Assembly (NCBI RefSeq): GCF_965283645.1
Contig: NZ_CBDIPG010000001.1
Location: 2,604,001 to 2,668,000 of the forward strand
Direction of reading: 5' to 3'
DNA from: Kordia sp965283645
GTDB taxonomy: Bacteria; Bacteroidota; Bacteroidia; Flavobacteriales; Flavobacteriaceae
Length of the DNA stretch: 64,000 bases
Below the pieces are notes generated by a model, which searched no databases, was not told the DNA's origin, and saw only the letters and a list, made by a program, of their open reading frames with translations. Shown here piece after piece: positions 18,021 through 26,911 of this stretch. How positions within the stretch are numbered: position 1 is the stretch's first letter; each line of letters opens with the position of its first letter. Made by a program: the position numbers and the translations under genes.

Positions 18021-18665
18021 ATGTTTCAGTTTTTTAGAAAACTACTCCGCACAACAACTCGTGCAAAAACATCATTAATTATAGAAGAAACAGATCCTAT
18101 GAAAAAATTTCTCGTTGTAGGTTTAGGAAATATTGGAAGTGAATACGAAAACACTCGACACAATATCGGATTTAAAATACTAGATTTTTTTGCTAAAAAA
18201 GAAGAAATTAAGTTTGAAACTGATAAATTAGGTGATGTAACTACGTATAAATTTAAAGGAAGAACGTTTATATTGTTAAAACCAAGCACGTACATGAACC
18301 TCAGCGGAAAAGCTGTCCGTTATTGGATGACGAAAGAAAAAATTCCTGTTGAAAATGTATTGATTATTACGGATGATTTGAATCTTGAATTTGGAACAAT
18401 TCGTGTCAAAACAAAAGGAAGTGATGGCGGACACAATGGCTTAAAAAGTATCCAAGCACTTTTAAACACAACAAAATATCCAAGATTCCGATTTGGAATT
18501 AGTGCCGAATTTGGAAAAGGTAGACAAGTAAATTATGTATTAGGCGAATGGAATACCGAAGAAAATGATAAACTTCCTGAGCGACTCGAAAAAAGTGTAG
18601 AACTCATAAAATCGTTTGGAACTGCCGGAATTTCAAATACGATGAATAATTTTAACGGAAAATAA
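18021..18665 (+). CDS. pth: Peptidyl-tRNA hydrolase
   Basis: Pth frees tRNA from peptidyl-tRNA that falls off ribosomes. The catalytic domain begins at residue 27 (MKKFLVVGLGNIGSEYENTRHN, with the conserved Asn and catalytic His of NTRHN), followed by LKPSTYMNLSG, ITDDLNLEFG and GSDGGHNGLKSI. The first 26 residues (MFQFFRKLLRTTTRAK...) form a basic extension that, from memory, is usual in flavobacterial Pth, so I keep the upstream ATG; the internal ATG at 18099 is the alternative. It has its own upstream region after the rplY terminator. Confidence 0.94.
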   Translation: MFQFFRKLLRTTTRAKTSLIIEETDPMKKFLVVGLGNIGSEYENTRHNIGFKILDFFAKKEEIKFETDKLGDVTTYKFKGRTFILLKPSTYMNLSGKAVRYWMTKEKIPVENVLIITDDLNLEFGTIRVKTKGSDGGHNGLKSIQALLNTTKYPRFRFGISAEFGKGRQVNYVLGEWNTEENDKLPERLEKSVELIKSFGTAGISNTMNNFNGK

Positions 18666-18669
18666 AAAA

Positions 18670-18697
18670 AAGAGAGAAGCAAATACACGTCTCTCTT
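18670..18697 (-). terminator. Hairpin with T tract on the minus strand
   Basis: The stem AAGAGAGA / TCTCTCTT with a 12-base loop is followed by a T-run only when read on the minus strand. It would terminate the T9SS-tail remnant that ends at 18727, and sits right after the convergent pth stop. Confidence 0.55.
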
Positions 18698-18726
18698 CTC
18701 AGTTCACTCAATAAATTGTCGGTTTC

Positions 18727-18882
18727 CTATTGAATAATTATTTTTTTAACACTTACACGCGCGCCATCATTTACACGAACCTTATACATTCCAGCGGAAG
18801 CTGAACTCACATTTAATTTTTGATTGAAGTTTGATGTAAAACTATCATATTGTTTCTCAAAAATTACATTTTTTTTAGGCAT
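18727..18882 (-). pseudogene. Orphan T9SS sorting-domain tail (gene remnant)
   Basis: A 51-residue frame from an ATG at 18882 ends in SASAGMYKVRVNDGARVSVK and then KIIIQ, which is the last two-thirds of a type A T9SS C-terminal domain (the usual order is ...FEKxYxxF...LxVSSxSxGMYxVxVxDGxxxSVKKIIIQ). No signal peptide, cargo domain or PNP motif is attached; upstream sequence has stops in this frame. It is therefore most likely the surviving 3' end of a lost secreted-protein gene. The ATG may be fortuitous. Confidence 0.7.
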
Positions 18883-19044
18883 TATCATAACTTTTCATTA
18901 TTTTTTCGATACTTATAAAAGTTGAAGCGGTGAACCATTTATTTTCATCCATGAGAAGATTCTTTTTGTAGATTACAAGATTAAAATAACAATCACTATT
19001 TTTTGTGATCGGAATTAAATAGTTTTGTAAAAAAGCAACGAATA

Positions 19045-19977
19045 GTGAATACCATAGATTTTTTTGAAGCATACAAAGCTGAAAATCCAGCTGCAATAAC
19101 CATCGGAACGTTTGATGGTGTGCATGTAGGACATAGAAAGATTATTGAAAATCTCATTGAAAAATCTGATGGACTTTCCACAATGCTACTTACTTTTTTT
19201 CCGCATCCGCGAATGGTGCTACAACAAGATACAGGCATCAAACTCATAAATACAATTGAAGAACGCATACAACTCCTAAACAAAACAGGGTTAGACAACT
19301 TAATTGTATATCCGTTTAGCAAAGAATTTTCAAGATTGACAGCAAAAGATTTTGTGCGCGATTTACTAATCGACAAACTAAATCTAAAGAAAATAATTAT
19401 TGGATACGACCATCGTTTTGGAAGAAACAGAACCGCTAATATTGATAACTTGCGTGAATTTGGAATTGTATTCGATTTTAAAGTAGAAGAAATTCAAGCA
19501 AAAGAAATTGACGACGTTACCATTAGTTCTACCAAAATTAGAAAAGCGCTTAACGAAGGTGATATTGCTACGGCAAACGCCTATCTTGGATATGAATTTA
19601 TGCTAACAGGAGTTGTTAAATCTGGTAAAGGGTTAGGAAAAACAATCAACTATCCAACAGCAAATATTCACATAAGGGAAAGCTACAAATTAATTCCAAA
19701 ACAAGGTGTATATGTTGTAAAAAGCATCATTGAAAATAGTACGGTTTTTGGTATGATGAATATTGGCACAAATCCTACCGTTAAAGGAACTGAGCAAACA
19801 ATTGAAGTTCACTTTTTTGATTTTGATGAAAATATCTACGATAAAAACATTCAAGTATCGTTGATAAGTCGCTTACGCGATGAACGAAAATTTCAGTCCG
19901 TAGAAAAACTGCAAGAACAATTGCTAAAAGACAAAACACAATCCTTAGCGTTAATTGAAACTTACAATGCTTACTAA
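19045..19977 (+). CDS. ribF: Bifunctional riboflavin kinase/FAD synthetase
   Basis: RibF phosphorylates riboflavin to FMN and adenylates FMN to FAD. The 310-residue product has the nucleotidyltransferase domain first (ITIGTFDGVHVGHRKI near 18-33, TFFPHPRMVL, GYDHRFGRNR, ISSTKIR) and the C-terminal kinase domain (GKGLGKTINYPTANI, MNIGTNPTVKG, EVHFFDFDENIY). The start is GTG at 19045; no in-frame ATG lies before the conserved N terminus. The next gene overlaps its 3' end by 11 bases. Confidence 0.95.
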   Translation: MNTIDFFEAYKAENPAAITIGTFDGVHVGHRKIIENLIEKSDGLSTMLLTFFPHPRMVLQQDTGIKLINTIEERIQLLNKTGLDNLIVYPFSKEFSRLTAKDFVRDLLIDKLNLKKIIIGYDHRFGRNRTANIDNLREFGIVFDFKVEEIQAKEIDDVTISSTKIRKALNEGDIATANAYLGYEFMLTGVVKSGKGLGKTINYPTANIHIRESYKLIPKQGVYVVKSIIENSTVFGMMNIGTNPTVKGTEQTIEVHFFDFDENIYDKNIQVSLISRLRDERKFQSVEKLQEQLLKDKTQSLALIETYNAY

Positions 19978-21364
19978 ATTTCTTTACAAACAAATAGACA
20001 ATACCAGCCTCGTTGTATTTCGAGTATTTTTTGGGCTGCTCATTGGTTTGGAAGGATTTGGCGCTATTCTCACAGGCTGGGTAAAACGCACATTTATTCA
20101 ACCAGATTTTACATTTCCATTTATTGGTTTTGAAGGCGTACTATCGCCAATGCATAAAATTCTAAAACAACCGTTACTAGATTTTCATGTATTCGGACTC
20201 AACATGGCTGATTATTCCGCTGGTTTCTACTTTTACTTTGCAATCATGGGAATTTGTGGTTTTATGGTAATGCTAGGCTACAAATATCGTTGGAGCATGG
20301 GAGTTTTTACGGTATTATGGACGTGTGTATATCTCATGCAAAAAACATCGTACAACAATCATTACTATCTGTTAATATTATTGTGCGTTTTTATGTGGAT
20401 TGTTCCTGCGCATCGTTATTTTTCGTTAGATGTGAAACGAAATCCTACGCTTAAAAAGATTTCCATGCCCAATTGGTGCCTGTGGATTTTCATTTTGCAA
20501 TTATTCATTGTGTATACATATGCTTCTGTTGCCAAAATGTATCCCGATTGGCTCAGTGGCGAAGTTGCTAAAAACTTAATGTCTAGCAAACAAACACTTC
20601 CTATTGTTGGTTCATTTTTACAGCAAAACTGGGTTCATTACGTACTAACCTATGTCGGAATTGGCTTTGATTTGCTAGTAATTCCACTGTTACTTTGGAA
20701 ACGTACACGTGTGTTTATCTTTTTTTGTTCGGTAGTATTTCATTTATTCAACTCGTTTGTATTGCACATAGGAATCTTTCCGTACATGTCATTGGCATTG
20801 TGTGTTTTCTTTTTTGAACCTGAAACTGTTCGAAACATTTTTCTCAAAAAGAAAGAAGTGTATAAAGGAAATGAAGTGATTGTATCTTCATACAAAAACA
20901 TTGTAATTCCAATATTTGCACTATACTTCATTTCACAAATCCTCTTGCCGTTGCGTCATTGGACATTTCAAGATAATGTATTATCAACGGAAGAAGGACA
21001 TCGGTTAAGTTGGCGTATGATGTTGCGTTCTAAAACTGGCTACCTACAACTCAAAGTTGTCGATAAAGAATCCGGAGTTGTTACGTATGTAAATCCAGCA
21101 ACGTATACATCACCCAAACAAGCAACAAGAATAGCTGTAAAACCGGATATGTTATGGCAATTTGTGCAATTTCTTAAAAAGAAATATGCCGAAGAAGGAA
21201 AAGAAGTTGAAATTTATGCAATTGGTCGCATGCGCGTAAACAATCATCCATATCAGCAACTTTTCGATCCTAAAGTAGATTTAGCCGCTGAAGAATGGTC
21301 ACACTTTTCTCATCATACGTGGTTATTGCCTTTTAAGAGTAAATACGATAAAAATCCAGAATAA
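19967..21364 (+). CDS. HTTM domain membrane protein (gamma-carboxylase-like)
   Basis: The protein of about 465 residues has many membrane segments and belongs to the HTTM family, related to vitamin K-dependent gamma-glutamyl carboxylase. The segment YASVAKMYPDWLSGEVAK aligns, by eye, with the active-site Lys region of human GGCX (GVKKLDADWVEGY), so the key Lys seems kept. The C-terminal third is soluble. Real carboxylation in bacteria is unproven and the substrate is unknown. The ATG at 19967 overlaps the end of ribF by 11 bases, which implies co-translation. Confidence 0.8.
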   Translation: MLTKFLYKQIDNTSLVVFRVFFGLLIGLEGFGAILTGWVKRTFIQPDFTFPFIGFEGVLSPMHKILKQPLLDFHVFGLNMADYSAGFYFYFAIMGICGFMVMLGYKYRWSMGVFTVLWTCVYLMQKTSYNNHYYLLILLCVFMWIVPAHRYFSLDVKRNPTLKKISMPNWCLWIFILQLFIVYTYASVAKMYPDWLSGEVAKNLMSSKQTLPIVGSFLQQNWVHYVLTYVGIGFDLLVIPLLLWKRTRVFIFFCSVVFHLFNSFVLHIGIFPYMSLALCVFFFEPETVRNIFLKKKEVYKGNEVIVSSYKNIVIPIFALYFISQILLPLRHWTFQDNVLSTEEGHRLSWRMMLRSKTGYLQLKVVDKESGVVTYVNPATYTSPKQATRIAVKPDMLWQFVQFLKKKYAEEGKEVEIYAIGRMRVNNHPYQQLFDPKVDLAAEEWSHFSHHTWLLPFKSKYDKNPE

Positions 21365-21630
21365 AAATCTAATTATTCGCATTTCATTTTCTTTGCTTCC
21401 CCAAAGAATACGGAATCAAGTTCAGCACAGACTTCAAAAATCTTTAACGGAAAACAGAAAACAATTTCTATACTGTGGAAAAAAAGTACTCCACATGAAA
21501 AACTTAATTTTCAATGATAACCATTTACGATATCAGTAAAAAAGTTTGAGTTTGACTGGTAAAAAATTCTAAGCTAAAAAATAATACGTCAATTATCTTA
21601 ATTTGACTATTTTTGCATCTTCAATAATCA
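21365..21630. other. Intergenic region after the HTTM gene
   Basis: AT-rich sequence with no gene that I can support. It presumably holds the serS promoter; TATTTTTG at about 21608-21615 fits the TAnnTTTG -7 consensus. Confidence 0.35.
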
Positions 21631-21800
21631 GCGCGTTAAGGATTGAAGCGACATCCTTTTTGTTTTAAAAACGTCATTACGAGGAGCAAACGACGAAGTA
21701 ATCTGTTTCTTTTTAACGGATTGCCACAACAAATTCAAAATTTGTCTCGCAATAACAGTATCAAAAAGATATAGCGGAAAGCCTGACCGAAGGGAACGCC
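21631..21800 (+). ncRNA. Possible structured RNA or dispersed repeat element upstream of serS
   Basis: Outer GCGTT (21633-21637) can pair with AACGC (21795-21799). Inside is a perfect hairpin AAGGAT...ATCCTT (21638-21658) and, at the far end, the GCGGAAAGCCTGACCGAAGGG segment. The layout is a multi-way junction with a variable arm occupied by a small inverted-repeat element. I recall similar GGATTGAAGC...GCGGAAAGCC blocks scattered in Bacteroidota genomes. It ends 14 bases before the serS ATG, so it may lie in its 5' leader. Confidence 0.4.
21673..21756. repeat. MITE-like element with imperfect terminal inverted repeats
   Basis: The ends GTCATTACGAG (21673-21683) and CTCGCAATAAC (21746-21756) are reverse complements apart from two positions. 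The left end plus AGTAATCTGTTTC matches a second copy near 56899-56941 (there CGTCATTGCGAG and GGCAATCTGTTTC on the minus strand). It is too short to encode anything and looks like a non-autonomous dispersed repeat. Confidence 0.6.
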
Positions 21801-21814
21801 AAAAATAAAACAAA

Positions 21815-23086
21815 ATGTTACAATTACAATTTATTAGAGACAACAAGGCCAACATCATAACGGCTTTGAAAAAAAGAAATTTTGATGCCACTGAAATTGT
21901 AAACGAAGTAGTTTCGTTAGACGAAGCACGTAGAAGTTTGCAAGTTGAGTTAGACAACACGTTAGCTTCCTCTAATAAATTATCCAAAGAAATTGGGCAA
22001 TTATTCAAAAGTGGTGAACCAAAAAAAGCCGCGATTTTACGTGAAAAAAGCACACAATTAAAAGCTACTTCAGAGACGTTGAAAAATGATTTAAAGGAGA
22101 AAGAAGAAGCTGTTTCACAACTTTTGTATACAATTCCGAATGTGCCAAACGACTTGGTTCCTGCTGGAAATAGTGAAGATGACAATGAAGAAATTTTCAG
22201 TGCTGGTGACATACCAACATTGCATAAAGGCGCGCAACCACACTGGGAATTGGCTAAAAAATACGACATCATCAATTTTGAACTTGGAAATAAAATTACA
22301 GGAGCTGGTTTTCCTGTATACAAAGGAAAAGGTGCGCGTTTGCAACGTGCATTAATTCAGTATTTCTTAGATAAAAATACAGATGCAGGGTATACAGAAT
22401 ATCAAGTGCCGCATTTGGTCAATGAAGCATCTGGTTTTGGAACTGGTCAATTGCCAGATAAAGAAGGGCAAATGTATCATGTAACTGAAGATGATTTGTA
22501 CTTAATTCCGACTGGAGAAGTTCCTATAACGAATATTTTTCGTGGCGATTTGCTTAAAGCAGAAAGCTTACCAATTTGTTGCACAGGATATACACCTTGT
22601 TTCCGACGTGAAGCTGGAAGTTATGGCGCGCATGTGCGCGGATTGAATCGTTTGCACCAATTTGACAAAGTAGAAATTGTACGTATTGAACGTCCTGAAA
22701 ACTCATATGCCGCACTTGACGGAATGGTTGCACATATAAAAGAACTGTTAGAAGAATTAAAACTTCCGTATAGAGTTTTACGCTTATGTGGTGGCGATTT
22801 AGGATTTACAGCCGCTTTAACTTATGATTTTGAAGTGTTTTCTACCGCGCAAGATCGTTGGTTGGAAATTAGTTCAGTTTCTAACTTTGAAGCATTTCAA
22901 GCAAATCGTTTAAAACTGAGAATCAAAGACAAAGACGGAAACAAGCAATTAGCACATACATTAAATGGAAGTGCATTGGCATTGCCAAGAGTATTAGCGG
23001 GAATTTTAGAAAATTATCAAACAGAAAATGGTATTGAAATTCCTGAAGTATTACGTAAATATACAGGTTTTGATATCATATCTTAA
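21815..23086 (+). CDS. serS: Serine--tRNA ligase
   Basis: The 423-residue class II synthetase charges tRNA-Ser. The N-terminal coiled-coil arm (residues about 1-110) binds the long variable arm of tRNA-Ser. The catalytic domain has TGEVPITN, motif 2 PCFRREAGSYGAHVRGLNR with HQFDKVEI, and motif 3 TLNGSALALPRVLAGILEN. The length and motifs are complete. A terminator follows. Confidence 0.97.
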   Translation: MLQLQFIRDNKANIITALKKRNFDATEIVNEVVSLDEARRSLQVELDNTLASSNKLSKEIGQLFKSGEPKKAAILREKSTQLKATSETLKNDLKEKEEAVSQLLYTIPNVPNDLVPAGNSEDDNEEIFSAGDIPTLHKGAQPHWELAKKYDIINFELGNKITGAGFPVYKGKGARLQRALIQYFLDKNTDAGYTEYQVPHLVNEASGFGTGQLPDKEGQMYHVTEDDLYLIPTGEVPITNIFRGDLLKAESLPICCTGYTPCFRREAGSYGAHVRGLNRLHQFDKVEIVRIERPENSYAALDGMVAHIKELLEELKLPYRVLRLCGGDLGFTAALTYDFEVFSTAQDRWLEISSVSNFEAFQANRLKLRIKDKDGNKQLAHTLNGSALALPRVLAGILENYQTENGIEIPEVLRKYTGFDIIS

Positions 23087-23118
23087 GCTAAAAAGTTTAT
23101 ACTAATTTATATTTTTTT

Positions 23119-23152
23119 AAAGATCGACAATGTATTTTGTCGATCTTTTTTG
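23119..23152 (+). terminator. Terminator after serS
   Basis: The 12-bp perfect stem AAAGATCGACAA / TTGTCGATCTTT with loop TGTATT is followed by a T run. Confidence 0.88.
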
Positions 23153-23465
23153 CTTTTAATCGATAATTAAGGTATGTTTGTCATCCAAATCAGAATCAAT
23201 ATATGTTACGTAATCCATAGATTAATAGCTAGCACGTATCATATTAAGAGCTAAACAGAAAATGCTATACACCCAAACCTAGTTTTAAATAGTTTTTAAT
23301 CTATGGAATTTATAGCTACTAGAAATGCCTGAGCGATTGCTCAGGCATTTTGTTATTATCATGTTTTATAAATTCACAATATCTAACAGTGCCAGCGGTC
23401 TAACCTCTAGCGGCTTTGCTACCTAACTTCTACCAACATTACAATTTATTTAACATACTTTATGT
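23153..23465. other. Intergenic region between serS and a TPR gene
   Basis: No gene is supported. It contains a second perfect hairpin, AAATGCCTGAGC (23323-23334) / GCTCAGGCATTT (23339-23350) with loop GATT and a following T-rich tract, which is a terminator with no gene directly before it. A lost gene or an unrecognised small RNA may have occupied 23160-23320. Confidence 0.45.
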
Positions 23466-23473
23466 TATCTTTG
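23466..23473 (+). promoter_or_regulatory. -7 box TATCTTTG
   Basis: This is an exact match to TAnnTTTG, 16 bases before the ATG at 23489. It makes an upstream in-frame ATG at 23462 unlikely as the real start. Confidence 0.55.
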
Positions 23474-23488
23474 AACAAAAGCTTTTCT

Positions 23489-25273
23489 ATGCGTTATATT
23501 TTATGTTTACTCATCAGTTTGGGAATGTACACAACTACATTTGCACAAAATGATGCGTTGGCGCGCCAATATTATGAAAAAGGAGAATACAAAAAGGCCA
23601 TTGTTGCTTTTGAAAAACTGTATAAAGAATCGCCGCGTAAAGTCAATTACTTCATTGGAATGATTAATAGTTATCAGCAAATGGAAGATTTTAATACAGC
23701 TGAAAAATTATTGCTTGAAGCTATTCAGAAGCCAAAATCGAATCCGATACTATTGGTAGAAACTGGCTTTAATTACGATTTAAAACTAGATTCGCTTAGC
23801 GCAAAAAAATACTATGAAACTGCAGTTCAATATACCGAATCTAAAATTTCGGCTTCCTATATTGTTGGACGTGCATTTGAAAAAAAATCATTACTTGATT
23901 ATGCCTTGCGTGTTTATCAACAAGCACGTGCAGCAAATCCTAATTATAACTTCCTCAATAATATTGCTAGAATTTATGGTGAAAAAGGAGACATTGAAAA
24001 AATGTTTGCCAGCTACCTAGATTTAATCAAAAACAGAGTTGAACAAAAAGGATATGCACAACGAATCATTAGTCAATTTTTACGAAATGATCCAAATGAC
24101 GAAAACAACATTCTATTCCGAAAAATACTGCTCAAACGCAATCAACAAGAGCCTAATTTGTTATGGAATGAACTCTTAAGCTGGTTGTTCATTCAGCAAA
24201 AACAATACAAAAGAGCTTTCATACAAGAAAAAGCAATTTACATGCAAGGTGATGCTTCTTTGCAACGTATTTTCGACTTGGCGCGTATGAGTATGGAAGA
24301 TGATGACAACGAAACTGCACGTGAAGTATTGACGTATATTATTGAAAAATCAAATCAAAACGAAACCATCATTCGTGCATCACAATTGTTAATTCAGCTT
24401 GATATTGAAACTGTTACAGACGGAAATTACGATGAAATTCAACAACGATTCGACAACTTATTTATAGCATATCCACGCGATTACCGAACGGTTTTATTAC
24501 AACGCGATTACGCAAACTTTATGGCTTTTCAGAAAAATAAGCCTGATGCCGCAATAGCATATTTAAAAGAAACCATACAGCAACCGCTAAACAAAAGACA
24601 ATTGGCAACGGTTAAATTGGCACTTGGTGATATTTTGGTATATCAGGAGCAATTCAATCAAGCATTGATATATTTTTCACAAGTACAAACTACATTAAAA
24701 AACGATGTTATTGGACAAGATGCACGGTACCGAGTTGCACGAACAAGTTATTACAAAGGTGATTTTGAATGGGCAGAAACGCAATTGAAAGTATTAAAAT
24801 CTTCGGTTTCTCAATTAATTGCAAATGATGCTCTAAAGCTCAAATTGATTATTTCGGATAATTCTTTAGAAGATTCTACTCAAACTGCTTTAAAAAAATA
24901 TGCAAAAGCAGATTTATTAGCGTATCAACTAAAAGAAACAGAAGCTATTGCTAAATTGGAAGAAATTTTGCAAAATCACAAAGGTGAAAAAATTGAAGAT
25001 GAAGCTTTATTAAAACAAGCTGAACTTTATGAAAAAAGAGGCGAATTTGACAAAGCACGTTTAAACTACAAAAAAATCATTCAATTTTTCAAAGAAGATA
25101 TCTTAGTAGACGACGCGTATTATGCGATGGCAAAATTATATCTCAATCAATTTGATGATCCTGATACGGCAAAAGATTACTTTGAAGAAATTATATTCAA
25201 TCATCAAGATAGCATTCATTATGTAGAAGCGCAAAAAGCCTATCGGAAATTGCGTGGCGATACTGTGAATTAA
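23489..25273 (+). CDS. Periplasmic TPR protein
   Basis: The product of 594 residues has a signal peptide (MRYILCLLISLGMYTTTFAQ). Tandem TPR units follow, for example ARQYYEKGEYKKAIVAFEKL near the N terminus, ALGDILVYQEQFNQALIYFS in the middle and AELYEKRGEFDKARLNYKKI near the end. Family members are conserved in flavobacteria and probably act as envelope scaffolds or assembly factors; the exact role is unknown. I chose the ATG at 23489 because a -7 box ends 15 bases upstream of it. A DUF4286 gene follows 65 bases later. Confidence 0.85.
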   Translation: MRYILCLLISLGMYTTTFAQNDALARQYYEKGEYKKAIVAFEKLYKESPRKVNYFIGMINSYQQMEDFNTAEKLLLEAIQKPKSNPILLVETGFNYDLKLDSLSAKKYYETAVQYTESKISASYIVGRAFEKKSLLDYALRVYQQARAANPNYNFLNNIARIYGEKGDIEKMFASYLDLIKNRVEQKGYAQRIISQFLRNDPNDENNILFRKILLKRNQQEPNLLWNELLSWLFIQQKQYKRAFIQEKAIYMQGDASLQRIFDLARMSMEDDDNETAREVLTYIIEKSNQNETIIRASQLLIQLDIETVTDGNYDEIQQRFDNLFIAYPRDYRTVLLQRDYANFMAFQKNKPDAAIAYLKETIQQPLNKRQLATVKLALGDILVYQEQFNQALIYFSQVQTTLKNDVIGQDARYRVARTSYYKGDFEWAETQLKVLKSSVSQLIANDALKLKLIISDNSLEDSTQTALKKYAKADLLAYQLKETEAIAKLEEILQNHKGEKIEDEALLKQAELYEKRGEFDKARLNYKKIIQFFKEDILVDDAYYAMAKLYLNQFDDPDTAKDYFEEIIFNHQDSIHYVEAQKAYRKLRGDTVN

Positions 25274-25338
25274 GTAAAGATTACACACATAATTCAGCTT
25301 AAAACCGTAATTTTGCACTCTAATTACAAAACAAACGT

Positions 25339-25644
25339 ATGTACATTTATAACGTTACCATCAATGTAGACGATAGCATCCATGCAGCCTTTTTAACTTG
25401 GATTGAAACACACATTCCTGAAGTAATAGCTACAGGAAAATTTACAAATGCACGACTCGTTCAAGTATTGGTGAAAGAAGAAATTGGAACTACATATGCC
25501 GTTCAATACACAGCAACTTCGCAAGACGCTTTAGAAGCTTATTACAAAGAAGATGCTCCAAAATTACGAGAAGAAGGCTTAAAAAAGTTTGGCGATAAAA
25601 TGCTCGCTTTCCGTACGGAATTAAAAGTAATCAAGGATTTCTAA
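25339..25644 (+). CDS. DUF4286 family protein
   Basis: A 101-residue soluble protein of ferredoxin-like appearance (MYIYNVTINVDDSIHAAFLTWIE at the N terminus, PKLREEGLKKFGDKMLAFRTEL at the C terminus). This is a conserved small family of Bacteroidota without a known function. It begins a run of four genes (DUF4286, a membrane protein, rsmA, mgtE) with short gaps or overlaps. Confidence 0.88.
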   Translation: MYIYNVTINVDDSIHAAFLTWIETHIPEVIATGKFTNARLVQVLVKEEIGTTYAVQYTATSQDALEAYYKEDAPKLREEGLKKFGDKMLAFRTELKVIKDF

Positions 25645-25667
25645 GCGTACATATCGAATTTTAGCAC

Positions 25668-26132
25668 ATGAAGGAGAAAAAATATTATTCACAGCTTGCA
25701 TACTTTGTAAAAGCAATTTTAGTAATTGTAGTAATTGGAGTTACATTCTACATTATTACAGCATTTTCAGATGCAATAGCTGAATGGTTCAGTATAAAAC
25801 TACGTAAAAACTTAGTGGTTATTGAATATGTGATTAATGGCTTTTTCGGATTGATAGCGTTCGTTTCCATAGCGATAATTCTTCTTAGAGGAAAACCACA
25901 AATAACGCTTACTAATAAAACACTTCGCACCAATCGTTTCAAAAGAGATTTTTCGAAAATCAAATTGTATCAAAAAGGAAAAGGTGGAAGCGAGCCGTAT
26001 ATTATTACTCATGATAAACAACAATTTGACATTGAACTTTCATGGTTTTCTAAAAGAGATCGGAAAGAAATTGAATCTATAATTCTTCGCCAAATAGAAG
26101 TTGCAAACGAATTAAATCCAAAAAATGCATGA
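25668..26132 (+). CDS. Two-pass membrane protein, unknown role
   Basis: The 154-residue product has two membrane segments (about 10-32, VKAILVIVVIGVTFYII; and 45-67, YVINGFFGLIAFVSIAIILL) and a basic cytoplasmic tail that looks like a small PH-like beta domain (PQITLTNKTLRTNRFKR, EPYIITHDKQQFDIELSWF). No family was recognised with certainty. Its stop overlaps the rsmA start in ATGA (26129-26132), so the two are translationally coupled. Confidence 0.7.
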   Translation: MKEKKYYSQLAYFVKAILVIVVIGVTFYIITAFSDAIAEWFSIKLRKNLVVIEYVINGFFGLIAFVSIAIILLRGKPQITLTNKTLRTNRFKRDFSKIKLYQKGKGGSEPYIITHDKQQFDIELSWFSKRDRKEIESIILRQIEVANELNPKNA

Positions 26133-26911
26133 CAGATAAAGTAAGAGCAAAAAAACACTTAGGACAGCATTTTCTAAAGGATGAAGAAGTTGCAGAACAA
26201 ATTGCAGATACGCTTACCTTACAAGGATATGAAAATATTTTAGAAATTGGTCCAGGAATGGGCGTATTAACCAAATATTTACTAAAAAAACCTGTTACAA
26301 CATACGTGTGCGAAATTGATTCTGAATCTGTTACATACTTGCAAGCACACTATTTACAACTCTCAAACAAAATACTAGAAAAAGATTTCCTCAAATATGA
26401 TGTATCACAAACGTTTAAGCAAGAACCGTTTGCCATTATTGGGAACTTTCCATACAATATTTCAACACAAATAGTATTTAAAACCTTAGAGTTACGCAAT
26501 CAAATTCCAGAATTTAGTGGTATGTTTCAAAAAGAAGTTGCACAACGTATATGTGCGCCACATGGAAACAAAACCTACGGAATTCTATCTGTGCTAACAC
26601 AAGCATTTTACAATGCTGAATATCTCTTTACAGTGCCACCAGATGTATTCAATCCGCCACCAAAAGTAGACTCAGGCGTGATGCGACTCATACGAAAAGA
26701 AAGTTATACACTTCCATGTGATGAAAAATTATTTTTCAGAGTAGTAAAAACAGCGTTTCAACAGCGTAGAAAAACACTTCGTAATAGTTTAAAAACATTC
26801 AATCTTTCCAATAATTTAAAAGAAGATGCTATCTTTGGGCTGCGTCCGGAACAATTACCTGTTCAAGGATTCGTAGATTTAACCATCAAGATAGCAAATG
26901 ATACCATTTAA
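26129..26911 (+). CDS. rsmA: 16S rRNA (A1518/A1519-N6) dimethyltransferase
   Basis: RsmA (KsgA) dimethylates two adenines in helix 45 of 16S rRNA late in 30S assembly. The 260-residue product has AKKHLGQHFLKD at 5-16, the SAM motif LEIGPGMGVLTKYLL, motif IV NFPYNIS (NLPY in many homologs) and the C-terminal helical domain with FQQRRKTLRNSLK. It overlaps the genes on both sides (4 and 14 bases). Confidence 0.96.
   Translation: MTDKVRAKKHLGQHFLKDEEVAEQIADTLTLQGYENILEIGPGMGVLTKYLLKKPVTTYVCEIDSESVTYLQAHYLQLSNKILEKDFLKYDVSQTFKQEPFAIIGNFPYNISTQIVFKTLELRNQIPEFSGMFQKEVAQRICAPHGNKTYGILSVLTQAFYNAEYLFTVPPDVFNPPPKVDSGVMRLIRKESYTLPCDEKLFFRVVKTAFQQRRKTLRNSLKTFNLSNNLKEDAIFGLRPEQLPVQGFVDLTIKIANDTI

Noticed and set aside
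18875..19096. Minus-strand frame of 73 codons overlapping the start of ribF
   Set aside because: It overlaps ribF and lacks family features; the T9SS tail next to it is in a different frame.
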